Shown here piece by piece: positions 1 to 11,899 of a DNA stretch of 64,000 nt (positions within the stretch are counted from its first letter, which is position 1; every line of letters starts with the position of its first letter). Both the position numbers and the translations under genes were made by a program. Under the pieces are notes generated by a model, which was not told the DNA's origin, searched no databases, and was given only the letters and a program-made list of their open reading frames with translations. Source of the stretch: Pisaster brevispinus. Its lineage: Eukaryota > Echinodermata > Asteroidea > Forcipulatida > Asteriidae. The DNA is taken from the NCBI GenBank assembly GCA_023634235.1, contig JAMKCF010000014.1:7834001-7898000 (forward strand), given 5' to 3'.

Positions 1-1050
1 ATCATTTACGGCGTGGGGTCCAGGGGCCCGCTCAAGGGTAGCATGTTTGAACGACCTAGAAAAGCTCTCCTTGCTATAAATGTTTACATATAAAACTTGG
101 ACTTGGTTCAGAGAGAGATAGAACAAGCGACACTAATAAAAGCTCAACATACATGATATTTTATTCTTATGGGCAATTCCACTGTAACGCGTGCTACACT
201 TAAAGGTGTCTTTTTACATACATGTACTTTATGCTCCAGATAGTAAACATATTTGGTTGGAATCTTTATTTTTTGAATTTTAACAACCAACATTCAAGGC
301 TAGATCCTCATAATATTTTGACAAAAAAAATGTGTTAACTTTTGTATGCATGGGACAGCTGCGAACATCGGTAACTCGTGCTACACGCAGAGGACATGCA
401 AAAACATTACTCGTTTTACATTTTGTTGGTGTCCTAAAACAAAAACAAATAAACTCTAATGGATTCTATGATAAGTAAACAATTTACCATATGCATTGAT
501 CAGTATGCTGAAAAGACAACCAACGCGCATTACGCGTAATTCATATAAATTTTGGGGCTATGGAAGTCTTTAGAACACACTCTTTTGACGGCTGTTTGGT
601 GCAACCTGCTAGCATGTCCCAAGTTCGGGCGGTCCAGTGAGTAAATGGTCGATCGATTTCGGGCTGTACGTAGATAGCGCGTCACCGGAAGTAAACTTAC
701 AGTACCATCAAATTCTTCAGATCACGCTCTTTCGGCGGCTGTTTAGTGCGTCACGCTAGCGTTTGTAAAACCAAGGATACGAAGTGTTTCCAATTGCGGG
801 TGGTTTCGGGTGGTCCAGTGAGTAAATTGCCGAGCAGTTTCGGGCGGTGCATCGACTAAAGCTTTAGCTTTACTACAGACAGCGCGTTACCCTAAGTCAT
901 ACAGTAGATGACACATTCAATTGCCCCTATAATATGAGATACATGAATTAAAACAAAACTGGGGGGGACATTTGATATGGTGTCTCCCACCCTTCAAAAA
1001 GTGGGGGGGACGTGTCCCCCCGTCCCCCCCAGGATTGACGCCCATGGCCA
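1..1050. repeat. Non-coding upstream region with a diverged direct repeat
   Basis: No exon was recognised. Two diverged copies of a segment of about 135-185 bp lie at about 573-708 and 721-908. They share GGCGGCTGTTT, GGTCCAGTGAGTAAAT and GATAGCGCGTCACC-like words. G and C runs at 958-1032 form the edge of another repeat. Confidence 0.5.
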
Positions 1051-1333
1051 CACCCCTATGTTCTGACACCCGTATGTTCTGACACCCCTTGTTCTGACAC
1101 CCCTATGATCCGACACCCGCATGTTCTGACACCCCTATGATCTGACACCCGCATGTTCTGACACCCCTATGATCCGACACCCGCATGTTCTGACACCTGA
1201 TCTGACACTCCTTTGTTCCCAATGATTAGGTAACCCTAACCCTTAACCCAAACCCTAGCGTGTAGATCATGAGGAGTTATCAGAACATCTTGGTTGTTCG
1301 ATTAAAGGGGTGTCAGAACATGTGTCAGAACAG
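1051..1333. repeat. 16-bp satellite with an inverted flank
   Basis: About ten units alternate TTCTGACACCCCTATG with ATCCGACACCCGCATG, so the higher-order period is 32 bp (1051-1215). Two inverted partial units (GTGTCAGAACA) sit at 1310-1333. A CCCTAA-like stretch (1231-1258) lies in between. Confidence 0.8.
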
Positions 1334-1760
1334 TCAACGTCATAATGTAAGTCATTTTCAGGCATGAGTCAATGTTTGAACTGTTTTAAAGATGTACTTC
1401 AACGGCATTAAGATAATTTAAACTTTGCCGAAATCCAATCAATTTGTGTTTCATGATTACGTATATGTCAAGGAAAATCCTTGGCGGTGGTTGACTTTAA
1501 ATTTCTGAGTGTAATAGCAATGTATGCTTTCTAGTTGTTTTCAAATTATGTGTAAATCCAACCTGTTTGGTTGACAATCACGCAATCGCGTAATTAACTG
1601 TCTGACAGCTGGGTATTTTGCAAAAGTAATGTCATAAGTGCGGAGTGCTATTGTGAATATGCACTGCCCCCAAAAAAGAAAAGGTTTTCAAAACTGGGGG
1701 TTGTATTTTCTGGTCTTTTGTGAAGGAAACTTTTTTTCTCATTAATTTTTGCTTTTTCAG
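1334..1760. other. Non-coding, intron upstream of the first visible TMLHE exon
   Basis: Nothing recognised. The stretch is AT-rich and ends in a normal polypyrimidine tract and acceptor at 1760. Confidence 0.5.
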
Positions 1761-2017
1761 GGCCTGATGGTCACCTGACCAATCTCCCATGGCAGTGGTT
1801 GAAGGAAAATGCTCCCGGTGCACAGCAAGCGACCAATGGGACAATGCCACTCCGTGTATTGTGGGATTGTGAGAAGATGACAAGCATGCTCCCTCCTGAC
1901 ATTCCTTACAAGGAGTTCATCGAGACGGAGGCGGGATTGAAGGAAGCCGTGGAGAGATTCTACAAGTTTGGACTGGTGTTCTTTGATGGGATTCAGCAAA
2001 ACACTGAAGAAGTTAAG
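1761..2017 (+). CDS. TMLHE: TMLHE exon (N-terminal part of dioxygenase fold)
   Basis: The acceptor is ...TTTTTCAG before 1761 and the donor AAG|GTTAGG follows 2017. The exon begins with the last 2 nt of a split codon, so an upstream coding exon must exist. It encodes 85 residues from PDGHLTNLPWQWL to NTEEVK and ends on a codon boundary. Confidence 0.9.
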
Positions 2018-5000
2018 GTTAGGAGAAGCTCTTGAGTATCAAAGAGACATGAGTCAAATTGTTTGCTAAATTTTTGAAGGGAATTTGTTCAGCAAGATTG
2101 ACCGCTCAACAACTTTAAGAATCCTCATAGAGGCAATATAGAGACAATTGCCATGGTGCCCCTTGTCTCAAAATTCCCCTAGCCTTGCCTCTATGCCCCT
2201 TGCCTCAGTGCCCTGTGCCTAATTGGTGCCCCTTGATGTGGTGCACCTTGCCAAGGTGCCCCTTGCCTCGGTGCCCTGTGCCTCGGTGCCCCTTGCCTCG
2301 GTGCCCTGTGCCTCGGTGCCCCTTGACTTGGTGCCCCTTGGTTATAGGTGCCCCTTGGCTATATATAGGTGCTCCTTGCCTCGGTGCCCCTTGCCTAGGT
2401 GCCCCATGCATCTGTGCCCCTTGCTTTGGTGCCCTTGCCTTGATGCCCCTTGCCTTGGTGCCCTTGCCTTGGTGCCCCTTGCCTTGGTGCTCCTTGCCTA
2501 GGTGCCCCTTGCCATGATGCCCCTTGCCTTGGTCCCCTTGCCTTGGTGCCCTTGCCTTGGTGCCCCTTGCCTTGGTGCCCCTTGCCTTGGTGCCCCTTGC
2601 CTTGGTGCTCCTTGCCTTGATGCTCCTTGCCTTGGTGCCCCTTGCCTTGGTGCCCCTTGCCTTGGTGCCCCTTGCCTTGGTGCTCCTTGCCTTGGTGCTC
2701 CTTGCCTTAGTGCCCCTTGCCTAGGTGCCCCTTGCCTAGGTGCCCCTTGCCTTGGTGTCCTTGCCTTGGTGCCCCTTGCCTTGGTGCCCCTTGCCTTAGT
2801 GCCCCTTGCCTAGGTGCCCCATGCATCTGTGCCCCTTGCCTTGGTGCCCCTTGCCTTGGTGCCCCTTGCCTTGGTCCCCTTGCCTTGGTCCCCTTGCCTT
2901 GGTGCCCTTGCCTTGGTGCCCCTTGCCTTGGTGCTCCTTGCCTTAGTGCCCCTTGCCTAGGTGCCCCATGCATCTGTGCCCCTTGCCTTGGTGTCCTTGC
3001 CTTGGTGCCCCTTGCCTTGGTGCCCCTTGCCTTGGTGCTCCTTGCCTTAGTGCCCCTTGCCTAGGTGCCCCTTGCCTAGGTGCCCCTTGCCTTGGTGTCC
3101 TTGCCTTGGTGCCCCTTGCCTTGGTGCTCCTTGCCTTAGTGCCCCTTGCCTAGGTGCCCCATGCATCTGTGCCCCTTGCCTTGGTGCCCCTTGCCTTGGT
3201 GCCCCTTGCCTTGGTGCCCCATGCATCTGTGCCCCTTGCCTTGGTGCCCCTTGCCTTGGTGCTCCTTGCCTTAGTGCCCCTTGCCTAGGTGCCCCTTGCC
3301 TAGGTGCCCCTTGCCTTGGTGTCCTTGCCTTGGTGCCCCTTGCCTTGGTGCCCCTTGCCTTGGTGCTCCTTGCCTTAGTGCCCCTTGCCTAGGTGCCCCA
3401 TGCATCTGTGCCCCTTGCCTTGGTGCCCCTTGCCTTGGTGCCCCTTGCCTTGGTGCCCCTTGCCTTGGTGCCCCATGCATCTGTGCCCCTTGCCTTGGTG
3501 CTCCTTGCCTTGGTGCCCCTTGCCTTGGAGCCCCTTGCCTTGGTGCCCTTTGCCTTGGTGCCCCTTGCCTTGGTGCCCTTTGCCTTGGTGCCCTTGCCTT
3601 GGTGCCCTTTGCCTTGGTGCCCTTGCCTTGGTGTCCTTGCCTTGGTGTCCTTGCCTTAGTGCCCCTTGCCTTGGTGCCCCTTGCCTTGATGCCCCTTGAA
3701 ATGTTTCAATACAAATTTTGAATTTCGCTTATAGTGGCCAGTGTCCTTTACCAAGACCAAAATGCCTTGTCCCTTTCAACAATGACGCATCAGGCTCGAG
3801 GTAGGCCCTAGTTTTGACAATCAGAGTGTAAATTATAAAACCTTTTAAGCTACTAGAAGCGAAGGTTCCCAGCCAGGCCATGTACAAATCTCTGAGGGGT
3901 TGGGAGCAATCTGAAAAGAACCAGTTGTTTAACTACTTAATGGTTCTGTTTAGTATGCTCTGACATTTAGTTTCCATTTTAGTCTCACCATGCAATGTTT
4001 TAAAACCTATTATTAAAACAATGGGATTTCCATTTCTTCTTTTTAACTTCAGGAGGCTGCAAATCGGCTCTCCCGACTACAAGAGACTTTCTACGGGGAT
4101 GTTTGTGTAGTGACGGCTGATAATGAGATAGCTGATTTGGCATACTCCAGCATTAAACTGAGTTGTCACACAGATACAACGTACTTTACACAGCCTGCAG
4201 GGTATGGCATCAGTGGAAAAGCACTTTAAATTATTATTTTGTTTTCAGAAACTTGAAAGGCTTTTCAAAGTATTAATATCTACATGTATAGAAGTTTCTT
4301 TTTGCATCATTCTACTTCAATAAGTTGTTTTTCTAGTTTTATTGCTAATGACAGGATTCTAATAGGCCAGTTGTCATCACGCACGCTCAGCGGTCTAGTG
4401 GTAAGACATCTCTACTCTGGATGGCGGGGGTGTGGGTCGGAATTGCACCGGAGTAGTATGTTTATGGTTGAGGTCTTTTTTCCCACAGGACTTTTTGGAA
4501 AGCAATGAGTATGCAGTGCTTACCACACATTAGTGTAGGGTTAAAAAAAAAAAAATAAATAAAAATAAATAAAAAATAAAATAAAAATGAATAAAAAAAC
4601 TGTTAAAAAAATAATACAAACATAAATTAAAAATAAATAAATAGATAAATAAAATTACAGCATTAACCTCAAAACCGAATCAGCTATTTGCGAGTAAGAT
4701 TTGAATAATGTCTAGTACAATAACTTGCTTAGCCACAAGCTCCTGGTCAAATTGAATTCCTTATTTTATAGAGATGGTTGCTATGTCAAATGGTTCGAGG
4801 CAAGCTTTTGCGCAGCAACCTCCAGATGAGCAAACCCTGGTACCATTACTCAATTATTCAAAATTGTATGTTCGCCGTCTCTTACATAACTATGCAAAAG
4901 CTTGCCCCAAATCACGTGTCATAGCAACTGTCAATAAGTCTTAAGGAATTCAAATTTAAGCAGGAACTTGTGACTAAGTAAGTTACTGTACCAGACATTA

Positions 5001-6631
5001 CTCAAATCTAACTCGCAAATGGGTTATTCATAAAGATACTACAATATTCATCCAGAGCAAAGATGTCGCATCAACCCTTTGACTGTTTTGATATTACTAT
5101 TATTATTTATTATTTACAGAGCCATGTTGTTTACTCTCTTTGAGCATGATGGACTTGGAGGGGATAATCCTTTGGTTGACGGCTTCCATGCTGCAGCCAA
5201 ACTGAAGGAGACCCATCCAGAACACTACCAAGCCCTAAGCACCATTCCACTGTCTGCACACTACAAGGACAAAGAACGACACATTGAGATGCACTTCACA
5301 ACACTCAACCACGATCCTGTGACGGGGCAGCTGATGATGATCAGGTAAAAAGTGGCGAATAATTCATTTTATCGCATAAACGATAAAAATACACCAATCG
5401 GCGCAGAGACCCCAAGTCAGCTAAGCCATTGTGCTTTATACACGGCCCAACTTTGTTTCTTCATAATTGCCCTCTGCTGTACAATGTTATTGGTGAGACT
5501 AGCCTTGGTTGGAACATCTCCATGGTTGGAAGTAAGCCGGAAAGGCTGCTGCTCTTTTGCCGGGCTGCAGGGCTGACATTAGTAATTGACCAGTGGTTTT
5601 TTGATAATAAAATAGTTTGAGCTGTGGCACAGTCAACAAATTTGTTTTGCTTATCTCATTGAAGTTGTCTAAGAAAAAAGGTGGAATATGTGACTCATAA
5701 TCATTATTAAGGACTCAATACATGTACTTGGTTCTTAAGAGCTTATGTCCAGTGTGCTTGAACGCTTGGCCATGTCATGCCACAAATTGATTGCAGTTGC
5801 AGTCTGAAAGAATAAGCTGTTGCAAACTGCTCACCAACAAAATGACCTCTGGTAGATATGAACAAAAATTGTTCATGGCCTCACGTTTCGCCTATGGCAG
5901 AGCCTTTCTCAAAGGCTGAATGATTATAAAGATCACACCAAAGCCAACTCACCTGAAAAATATTTCCATCTGAAATACTGTAAGAGTCAAGAAAATATTT
6001 GTAGACGCCAAACATCAATGTTGTGGTCCAGCGGAACGTTCTGGCAGGCCACTGGATTGCGGGCGTATGCCTACAGGAACTTCCATCATGCCAAGAACGT
6101 GAATGAGTTTTGAGATGTACCCTTTTCAGTTCCCCTCTTCTGAATTAATTTGACAGCCAGTTTTACCTCTTCCTCCTCAAGGTTTTAGCCAGGATTTGGT
6201 AAATGGGTGTCCATATTTGCTGGAAATTTAAAAACTGGGTGTCCAAACTGTTCCCTTACAGTGCATTTACATGTAAGTGACAGATGAAACAGGTTGTCCA
6301 AAAGACAACCAGACACTCCTCTGGCTAACACTGTGTTTCTCCTAACCCTCACTGCAGGTACAATAACTCCGACAGGGCTCCTCTGTCCCACCTATCGCCT
6401 GAGGACGTTGACCGATTCTACGCAGCGCACCAGGCGTTTGCCGGGATCCTCCAGAGTCCAGCCAGTGAGTTTGTGGTCAAGCTCAAGCCTGGGAGGTTGA
6501 TGCTGATTGATAACTGGCGTTGTCTACATGGTCGAATTGGTTTCACAGGACATCGTATAATGACATCTTGCTACTTACAGCGTGACGAGATAAACAGTAA
6601 AATCAAGACCATTCTAGGGGTCAAAGATTAA
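1761..6631 (+). CDS. TMLHE: Trimethyllysine dioxygenase (3' four coding exons; 5' end outside window)
   Basis: Exons 1761-2017, 4053-4201, 5120-5344 and 6358-6631 join in phase and give 300 residues plus a TAA stop. Human TMLHE is about 421 aa, so about 120 N-terminal residues are missing. TMLHE is a mitochondrial Fe(II)/2-oxoglutarate dioxygenase that hydroxylates N6-trimethyllysine, the first step of carnitine synthesis. Visible family marks are PDGHLTNLPWQWL at the start, HTDTTYF with the iron-binding His and Asp of the HxD motif, LVDGFHAAAKL, and near the end LKPGRLMLIDNWRCLHGR, which holds the distal iron-binding His and the 2-oxoglutarate-binding Arg. The ending FTGHRIMTSCYLQRDE matches TMLHE better than gamma-butyrobetaine hydroxylase. 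All junctions are GT-AG. No earlier exon was recognised in 1-1760. Intron 1 of the visible part holds a 1.5-kb minisatellite. Confidence 0.93.
2151..3702. repeat. 15-bp minisatellite in TMLHE intron
   Basis: About 100 copies of TGCCCCTTGCCTTGG and variants (TAGG, TTAG, ATGCATC) occupy 1.55 kb. Higher-order blocks recur, each ending in the variant CCCATGCATCTG. Because 15 is a multiple of 3, several frames stay open and give false ORFs with pentapeptide repeats (CLGAP, GAPRQ). Similar single units near 40,270 suggest the array grew out of an interspersed repeat. Confidence 0.95.
4053..4201 (+). CDS. TMLHE: TMLHE exon with HxD iron-binding motif
   Basis: The acceptor ...AACTTCAG precedes GAGGCTGCA and the donor is GG|GTATGG. 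The exon encodes EAANRLSRLQETFYGD through SCHTDTTYFTQPA. The HTD triplet supplies two of the three Fe(II) ligands expected in the family. It ends with 2 nt of a glycine codon. Confidence 0.92.
4376..4540 (+). mobile_element. tRNA-derived SINE, family B copy
   Basis: The tRNA-like head (CAGCGGTCTAGTGGTAAGACA, A-box-like) is degraded in its B box. The body has CCCACAGGACT and GAGTATGCAGTGCTTACCAC, shared with copies at 19,340-19,500 and 37,485-37,670. An A/T-rich tail (4541-4655) follows. Confidence 0.7.
4541..4655. repeat. AAATAAAT-rich simple repeat
   Basis: Degenerate (AAAT)n/(AAAAT)n run after the SINE at 4376-4540, probably its expanded tail. Confidence 0.8.
4674..5033. mobile_element. 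Foldback (palindromic MITE-like) element in TMLHE intron
   Basis: Two arms of about 170 bp are inverted: TTTGCGAGTAAGATTTGA near 4688 pairs with the reverse complement at about 5002-5020, and GGCAAGCTTTTGC pairs with GCAAAAGCTTGCC. It sits 85 bp upstream of the TMLHE exon at 5120. Confidence 0.75.
5120..5344 (+). CDS. TMLHE: TMLHE exon (jelly-roll core)
   Basis: The acceptor is TATTTACAG and the donor AG|GTAAAA. Residues include AMLFTLFEHDGLGGDNPL and VDGFHAAAKL, which align with the LVDGF segment of vertebrate TMLHE. Both flanking phases agree with the neighbouring exons. Confidence 0.92.
5345..6357. other. TMLHE intron with a repeat remnant
   Basis: A segment at about 5815-5925 (TGCAAACTGCTCACCAAC ... 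GCCTCACGTTTCGCC ... CTTTCTCAAAGGCTG) recurs at 9742-9830. It looks like the end of a retroelement. Nothing else recognised. Confidence 0.45.
6358..6631 (+). CDS. TMLHE: TMLHE terminal coding exon
   Basis: The acceptor CTCACTGCAG precedes GTACAATAAC. The exon completes an Arg codon and encodes YNNSDRAPLSHLSPEDVD through ILGVKD with TAA at 6629-6631. It holds the third iron ligand (His in CLHGR) and the conserved DNW. The 3' UTR follows, but no clear AATAAA stands out close by. Confidence 0.92.
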
Positions 6632-7439
6632 ATCTTTGCAGCCTGATAAAAACATGACCAAATTTCGTAGAGAGGCTAGCTGAGCACCGGTCACTCTTAT
6701 CATTTTGCAGTAATTTGGCTGGTTTCTCCTTGGCATTATTAGGTGTTCAACACCTCATTGTTTTTGTTCGTTTAAAAAAATATATTGTTTTATTAGTTTG
6801 TATTCTTTTTCTCAGAGTTTTTTGTACATTTTTTTACTTTAAGTAAAGTGTATAAGTTTGCTAGCACACAACAAAACAGTTACAGCACCACTAAACGCCT
6901 TAACCTCACTTTACAGAAATCATCTCTTTTTAAATAGTGTAATCATGACGTCATCAAGCATCACGTGCCATCACCTTAGAGGTGCATTTTTGCGTGATCT
7001 GTATATACAAACAAAATGCGCTAGCGAGCTCAAACTTGCAATTTGTTATGTGTTTCCGAATACCTAGTATTTGTTTTAACAAACACTCAAATCCAGTTTT
7101 TTGTTCGTTTTGCAAATTGTTTTACTTCCTGAAGCCAAAGATAGCTTCAGTGAATTTATCTACTAAACAAAATTAAGAAGTGAACAAATGAATATTCATG
7201 ATCATTCAAATGATACTCAACATGTTTGTTGAACTTTTTAAATAATTTAAAAACATTGGTGTGACTCAATTATAGAATTGCAATTTCACCAATTCAGTAA
7301 AATTTAGAAGTTTTCTTCAAGATCCTAACAAGAATTCAATATGAAGTTTAAAAGATTGTTTGAGATTTGCCCGTTAATTAAAGTGCTGGTCATGGTCATA
7401 CTTATTGGTAGTGCTTTATCTCAAAGAGGCGATTCTGGC
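6632..7439. other. TMLHE 3' UTR and AT-rich flank
   Basis: The 3' UTR of TMLHE, then AT-rich DNA with no recognised gene. The short ORFs at 6858-7176 have no recognisable content. Confidence 0.4.
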
Positions 7440-7806
7440 AATTTTTAATTTGTTGTGGGTTCCAGTCCCGGTCATGACACTTGTGTCCTTAAGCAAGACA
7501 CTTAACCATTATTGCTGCGTCCTTTAGATGGGGTGTAAAGCCGTTGGTCTCGTTTGTTGTGTAATGCATGTAAAAGAACCCATTGCACTTATTGTAAAGA
7601 AAAGGGGTTCGCCCCGGTGTTCCTGGTTTGATTGGCTGCATATTGCGCCACAGCACTTTGTAAATCATTACATGGTGCTATGTAAAGGAATAGGTCTCAT
7701 ACTTTAAAAACGTAGCTCCACATTCCTTGCTGGAAAATAATGAATGTTGGAGCGCCTTGAGCATCACTGAGTGACAGATTCAAGCGCTATATATAAAGCT
7801 ATTATT
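7440..7806 (+). mobile_element. tRNA-derived SINE, family A copy
   Basis: B-box-like GGGTTCCAGTCCCGG is followed by CACTTGTGTCCTTAAGCAAG and ACTTAACCATTATTGC, the body (GTAAAGCCGTTGGTC, GTGTAATGCATGTAAAAGAACC) and the end CAAGCGCTATATATAAAGC plus an ATT tail. The family recurs inverted at 17,630-17,992 and 26,490-26,875. Confidence 0.8.
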
Positions 7807-8054
7807 ATTAATATTACTGCGTTTTAGCATGAGTTAATTGTGGATTAGTTAAAATTCATCTAATCAGGAAATATTTACACGGTTGGTTTTTATGGTGCAT
7901 GATGTATCAACTTAAACGAGCTGGTATTGATCAAACTGATATACATAAGATTTACTTATCAGTGGTGGGGCCATTTCTAGAATATGCATGCCACGCAATG
8001 TTTATGTAACAAGGTTGAAACATTGTTATTGAGTGTATTATTGAGTGTTATTTC

Positions 8055-8745
8055 AAAAAATGTTTGAATACTGGCGATACTTGCACGGTTTATACAATCT
8101 AGAAAGGTGTGTGCATGTACATAAATCTCCCAAGGGCTCTCATATTGAGATTGCAAATAAGTTAATGCTATCCTGTGCAAGTGATAGCAATTAAGTTCCT
8201 GAATCTAGATTTCCTTGTGTAAGGAAGATGTATTTTTCTAATTTTTCATTGAAATTGAACCAAGAATTACCCCGCAGCCCCTTTACCCACGTTCGATTAG
8301 CTTCCTGGGGTCGCCCCACATCTACCCCAGTGTGTTCCAGTAGCTTTGACATTACAGTCATGGCTCATCTGAATCAAACCCAAGTAACCTACCTGCTCAT
8401 GGAGCAATGTTTACTTGGGCTGACCTAGGCACAAGGTCACAAAGGAAAAAAACTTTCTCAGTGGTTACCATTTTTTAGTTATTCAGCAGGACACTTTCAG
8501 GAAGTTTAATACACATTTTCACAAAAAAACCCGACTTTTAAGAACATTAAGAATTTTTTTTAGAAGACTCGTACTTTGGGAAAAAATTGGTCCCAAAATT
8601 GTTTTGAATACTGGTGAGACTTGCACGGTTTATACAATCTAGTAAGGTGTGTGGTAACACCATGTACATAAATCTCTCAATTACAAGTTGTGGTTTTGTA
8701 ACAATTTAACATCAGTATGCTCTGATCATCTTCAGCTGCACTCTG
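8055..8745. repeat. Two copies of a short repeat (direct)
   Basis: GACTTGCACGGTTTATACAA and GTGTGTG-CATGTACATAAATCTC recur at about 8060-8140 and 8605-8680. The second copy runs into a GCTCTGATCATCTTCAG end (8710-8735) also seen near 52,930, suggesting fragments of one retroelement end. Confidence 0.55.
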
Positions 8746-8796
8746 ACGCTGCGTACTGTATAAGAATTCTAGTGGTAGTGGTGGGTGGTGGGGGAG

Positions 8797-9012
8797 AGAG
8801 GAAGTAGCCTTTCATCAAGGCCTCGGATCCTCCTTGGCTTAGACAGCTATGTAGCAGTGGAGCGATTGGAACTGGAGACCATACGCGCGAGTGGCAAAGT
8901 GTGACTTCGCCACTTGTGCGCGCACATGTGGTCTCCCTTTCCAGACGCTTTGCAGCTATACACAGCTTTGTCTAAGCCACGAAGGCCTTGATGAAAGGCT
9001 ACAGAGGAAGGG
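8797..9012. mobile_element. Foldback MITE-like element
   Basis: Arms of about 100 bp: GTAGCCTTTCATCAAGGCCT at the left and its reverse complement at 8985-9003 on the right, then GGCTTAGACA and GGAGACCA segments, centred near GAAGTCGCCACTTGT at 8907. It is a self-contained hairpin. Confidence 0.8.
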
Positions 9013-11899
9013 GCCTGAGGTTGACTGAGGGTATTGGTGACCCAAGTCTAAGGGCCTGGTTATAAGGGCTCTTTTAGGAGCCATCATTACTCAAGAGATT
9101 GTCTATGGTATGAATATCTTTGTTGTATAACTTATAATAAATGATTGATGGGATTTGCCACTGCACTTTTTCGTCTTTATTCAAGTGTTGTCTATTGTGA
9201 AGTTTTTCAGTGGTAAACTTGTTACTGTCTTATGGGAGGCTCTAGTCCTTATTCAGGTACTTCTCGGAAATAGTGAAGTGGCATTAAAAGTGGAAAACAA
9301 CCAAAATATTGACCTTGCCATCAATGTGATGTGATGATGTCACATTCCATATGTTCAAAAATACTTGCCTAAAGCCGGGTTCCTACTTCCTGCGAATGCG
9401 ATGCAAATTTTTAAATCACAAATTTCAACGAACAATTGGAAGAGTTGCAAAACGTTCTCAGCTGCAATGTCAATTTGCTTAGCATGAAACATTCACAGTA
9501 AGTATGAACCGGGCTTTATAGTCCCTAATCAGAAGTTATCTGAAAGCTCTTATTCTCATAAATTTGATGAGCAAATCGCAGTTTGAGGAAGTTTTGCGAA
9601 AAGTGAATAGTTTTGGCGTGGAGCATCACACAGTTTTTAACACTTTTTCGTTGAGTGTAGATTGTGTGTTAAACTAACACAGTGCTCACTGAAAGTGGTC
9701 ACTTCAGTTTGAGAGCTACAAGCTTTGAGAAAATTTGAATTAGCTGTTACAAACTGCTTACCAACCAAACTGACCTTTGGTATAAAAGCAAACAAATGTT
9801 AATGGCCTTATGTTTGGACCCTTGTAAAGTCATTTTGGAAGTCTAAATGACCACACACACATACAGTGTTCTTAGACATAAAATGTAATAAAAAAAGAAA
9901 TCAAGAATGAGTGTACAAACCATTTCATTCTTTAAAAATTTATTACACTTCAGTGTTAAGCTTATGATACCAGCAGATGAGTTTAATCAACATGAATCCA
10001 TCATTTTCATCAAAATTGTTTTTTAAAAGATGGTATGGGCAGAAAATTATTTGCTGCACTCGCATATTGTCAGCTCACTGGAAACGGGTTACCAGCCAAA
10101 ATACCATGCACTGTACATTGTTTTACACTGATTACCAGCTGATTTCTGCTAAGCACTAGTGTTTTGCTTAACATGTCAGTGATTTCACTGCTTACCACCA
10201 TATTCTGCGCTTACGTTGCCCAGTACAGCATGCAATTTTATGGGCCGTAAGCGCAGAATTCCACGGTAAGCAGAGCCACGTTATTGGGTCGCGGTTACTT
10301 ACAGACTCATGCATGCAAAGCTTATCCTAAAAGAAGGTATTTTCCATTGGAAATAGCACCTGAAAAACACATTGAAACTGACACTTAGGCCATGTAAAAA
10401 AAGACACATGTAGTTACTTCGCTACCCCACCTGACCATCAAAATATCTTGACAGTCGAAACACAAAAGCACTCAACAGTGCAACGTAAAGCTTAAGTTGA
10501 CCACTTAGAGTTTCATCACCTGCAGTTGTTGCAGTGATAACCGAGTCAGAACCCAACCAAAATACTGACTTTGGAGACACATGGTCCTCGATATGGGGGC
10601 CTGGTGTAACCCACCCCCCCCCCCCACCCTATTGTGTCTTCATTGTGTGCTTGGAATTTCAGGAATTCTTAAGAGGATTTGGGAAAGGGGGTGGTACTTC
10701 TGTAAAAGAGGAAAATGATGTGTTAAAGTATGGGAACCTTTGGGTGGAGGGGGGGGGGGGGGTACTCTCTGCCCATATTGGGCTGGTATATGGAGCCAAG
10801 ACTAGCAAAGAGCATGGTGCTTCTTATGTGCTGCCAGTAATTGGTCTGCATGGGACCCCCCTCTTCTTTCTGTAGGGGTAGTCTAGGTGCAAGTCTGTTT
10901 TCATGGACTCTACTACATGTACTTCACTCGGCGCACTGGTCCTAAGGCACAACGGAGGAGCAAAGGCACTACAAGCATGGTGGTGCAGGCAATACTATTG
11001 ATGATGATGTATTGTATTGACTGCTTGTAGAGGTAGAAAATAAAAAAACAAAAAACACTACCTATAAACATTGTAAGGGACAAATGCTAAACAACCATTT
11101 TATTTAACATGGTGATACCCCCGATGTAAAATGTAACCCAAAAAGATGCATCACAATCCTCCATAATAGCCCATACAAATTCTTAATACTTATTCTCTAA
11201 TAATTGAGAAATATTTCACAAATAATAATCCTTACAAAAAGCAGTTTTAGCAAACTCAAGGCCACAAAAAGGCCTGAAAATTAAAATGGGCGAATACAAT
11301 GTAATTTGTTTAATTTGTTTGATAGAAATACGACATGAAATTATTCACTCTTGGGGTTAAATTTAATAAAAATAAGCATCGGAAAAGGCGCTCTTTTATT
11401 TTTCTTGGTTTCCATTTTTAATACAGTGAAAATGAGAATAACTTTTTGAGTTTCTTTCACTGAAAAAACAATGAACCCAATGTTTACTTATTCAAAACAC
11501 CTGATAGGATGCTATCAGTGATTTTGCTAAGATCAAATTGAAACAGGCTTGCCAACAATTATTAATATTATTAAAGTTTTGTTCTTAACTTCTTACTTCA
11601 TCGACCATCAGCCAGATCACTGAGCTTGCCTTCTTATCATAAGTCACTACCACTATCACTGGTTGATACATTCCAACCAGAGACTTTGTATGTAGCGGTA
11701 GACATACCAGGTCAATTCCCATTGTTTAATTTTTGGCACCTGCAGATTACCACGACAATGGATGTTACCCGATATCACAGACTCAGCTATCCGGACGGCG
11801 TAGCCGGGCATTTCAGCAGACTGTGGTCATGGTCTCAATGTTCCGGCATGCTCGGATACCCATTTGACAAAATTGGACAGTTCTGCCAGTTCTCTATGG
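9013..11899. other. Intergenic region between convergent TMLHE and TTC14
   Basis: No gene recognised. It contains the 9742-9830 repeat remnant, a hairpin at about 10,193-10,263 (TTCTGCGCTTACG with its inverse), a C-run at 10,610 and a G-run at 10,749, and a TAAGCA/ACCAGC-rich repeat (10,060-10,200) that recurs near 34,820 and 42,030. Confidence 0.45.

Noticed and set aside
1051..1215. CRISPR-like array
   Set aside because: Units are contiguous 16-bp satellite repeats without unique spacers, in eukaryotic DNA.
2185..3721. Long ORFs on both strands with CLGAP, LALVP or RQGAP pentapeptides
   Set aside because: They are translations of a 15-bp minisatellite whose unit length keeps frames open; no start, splice or conservation signal.
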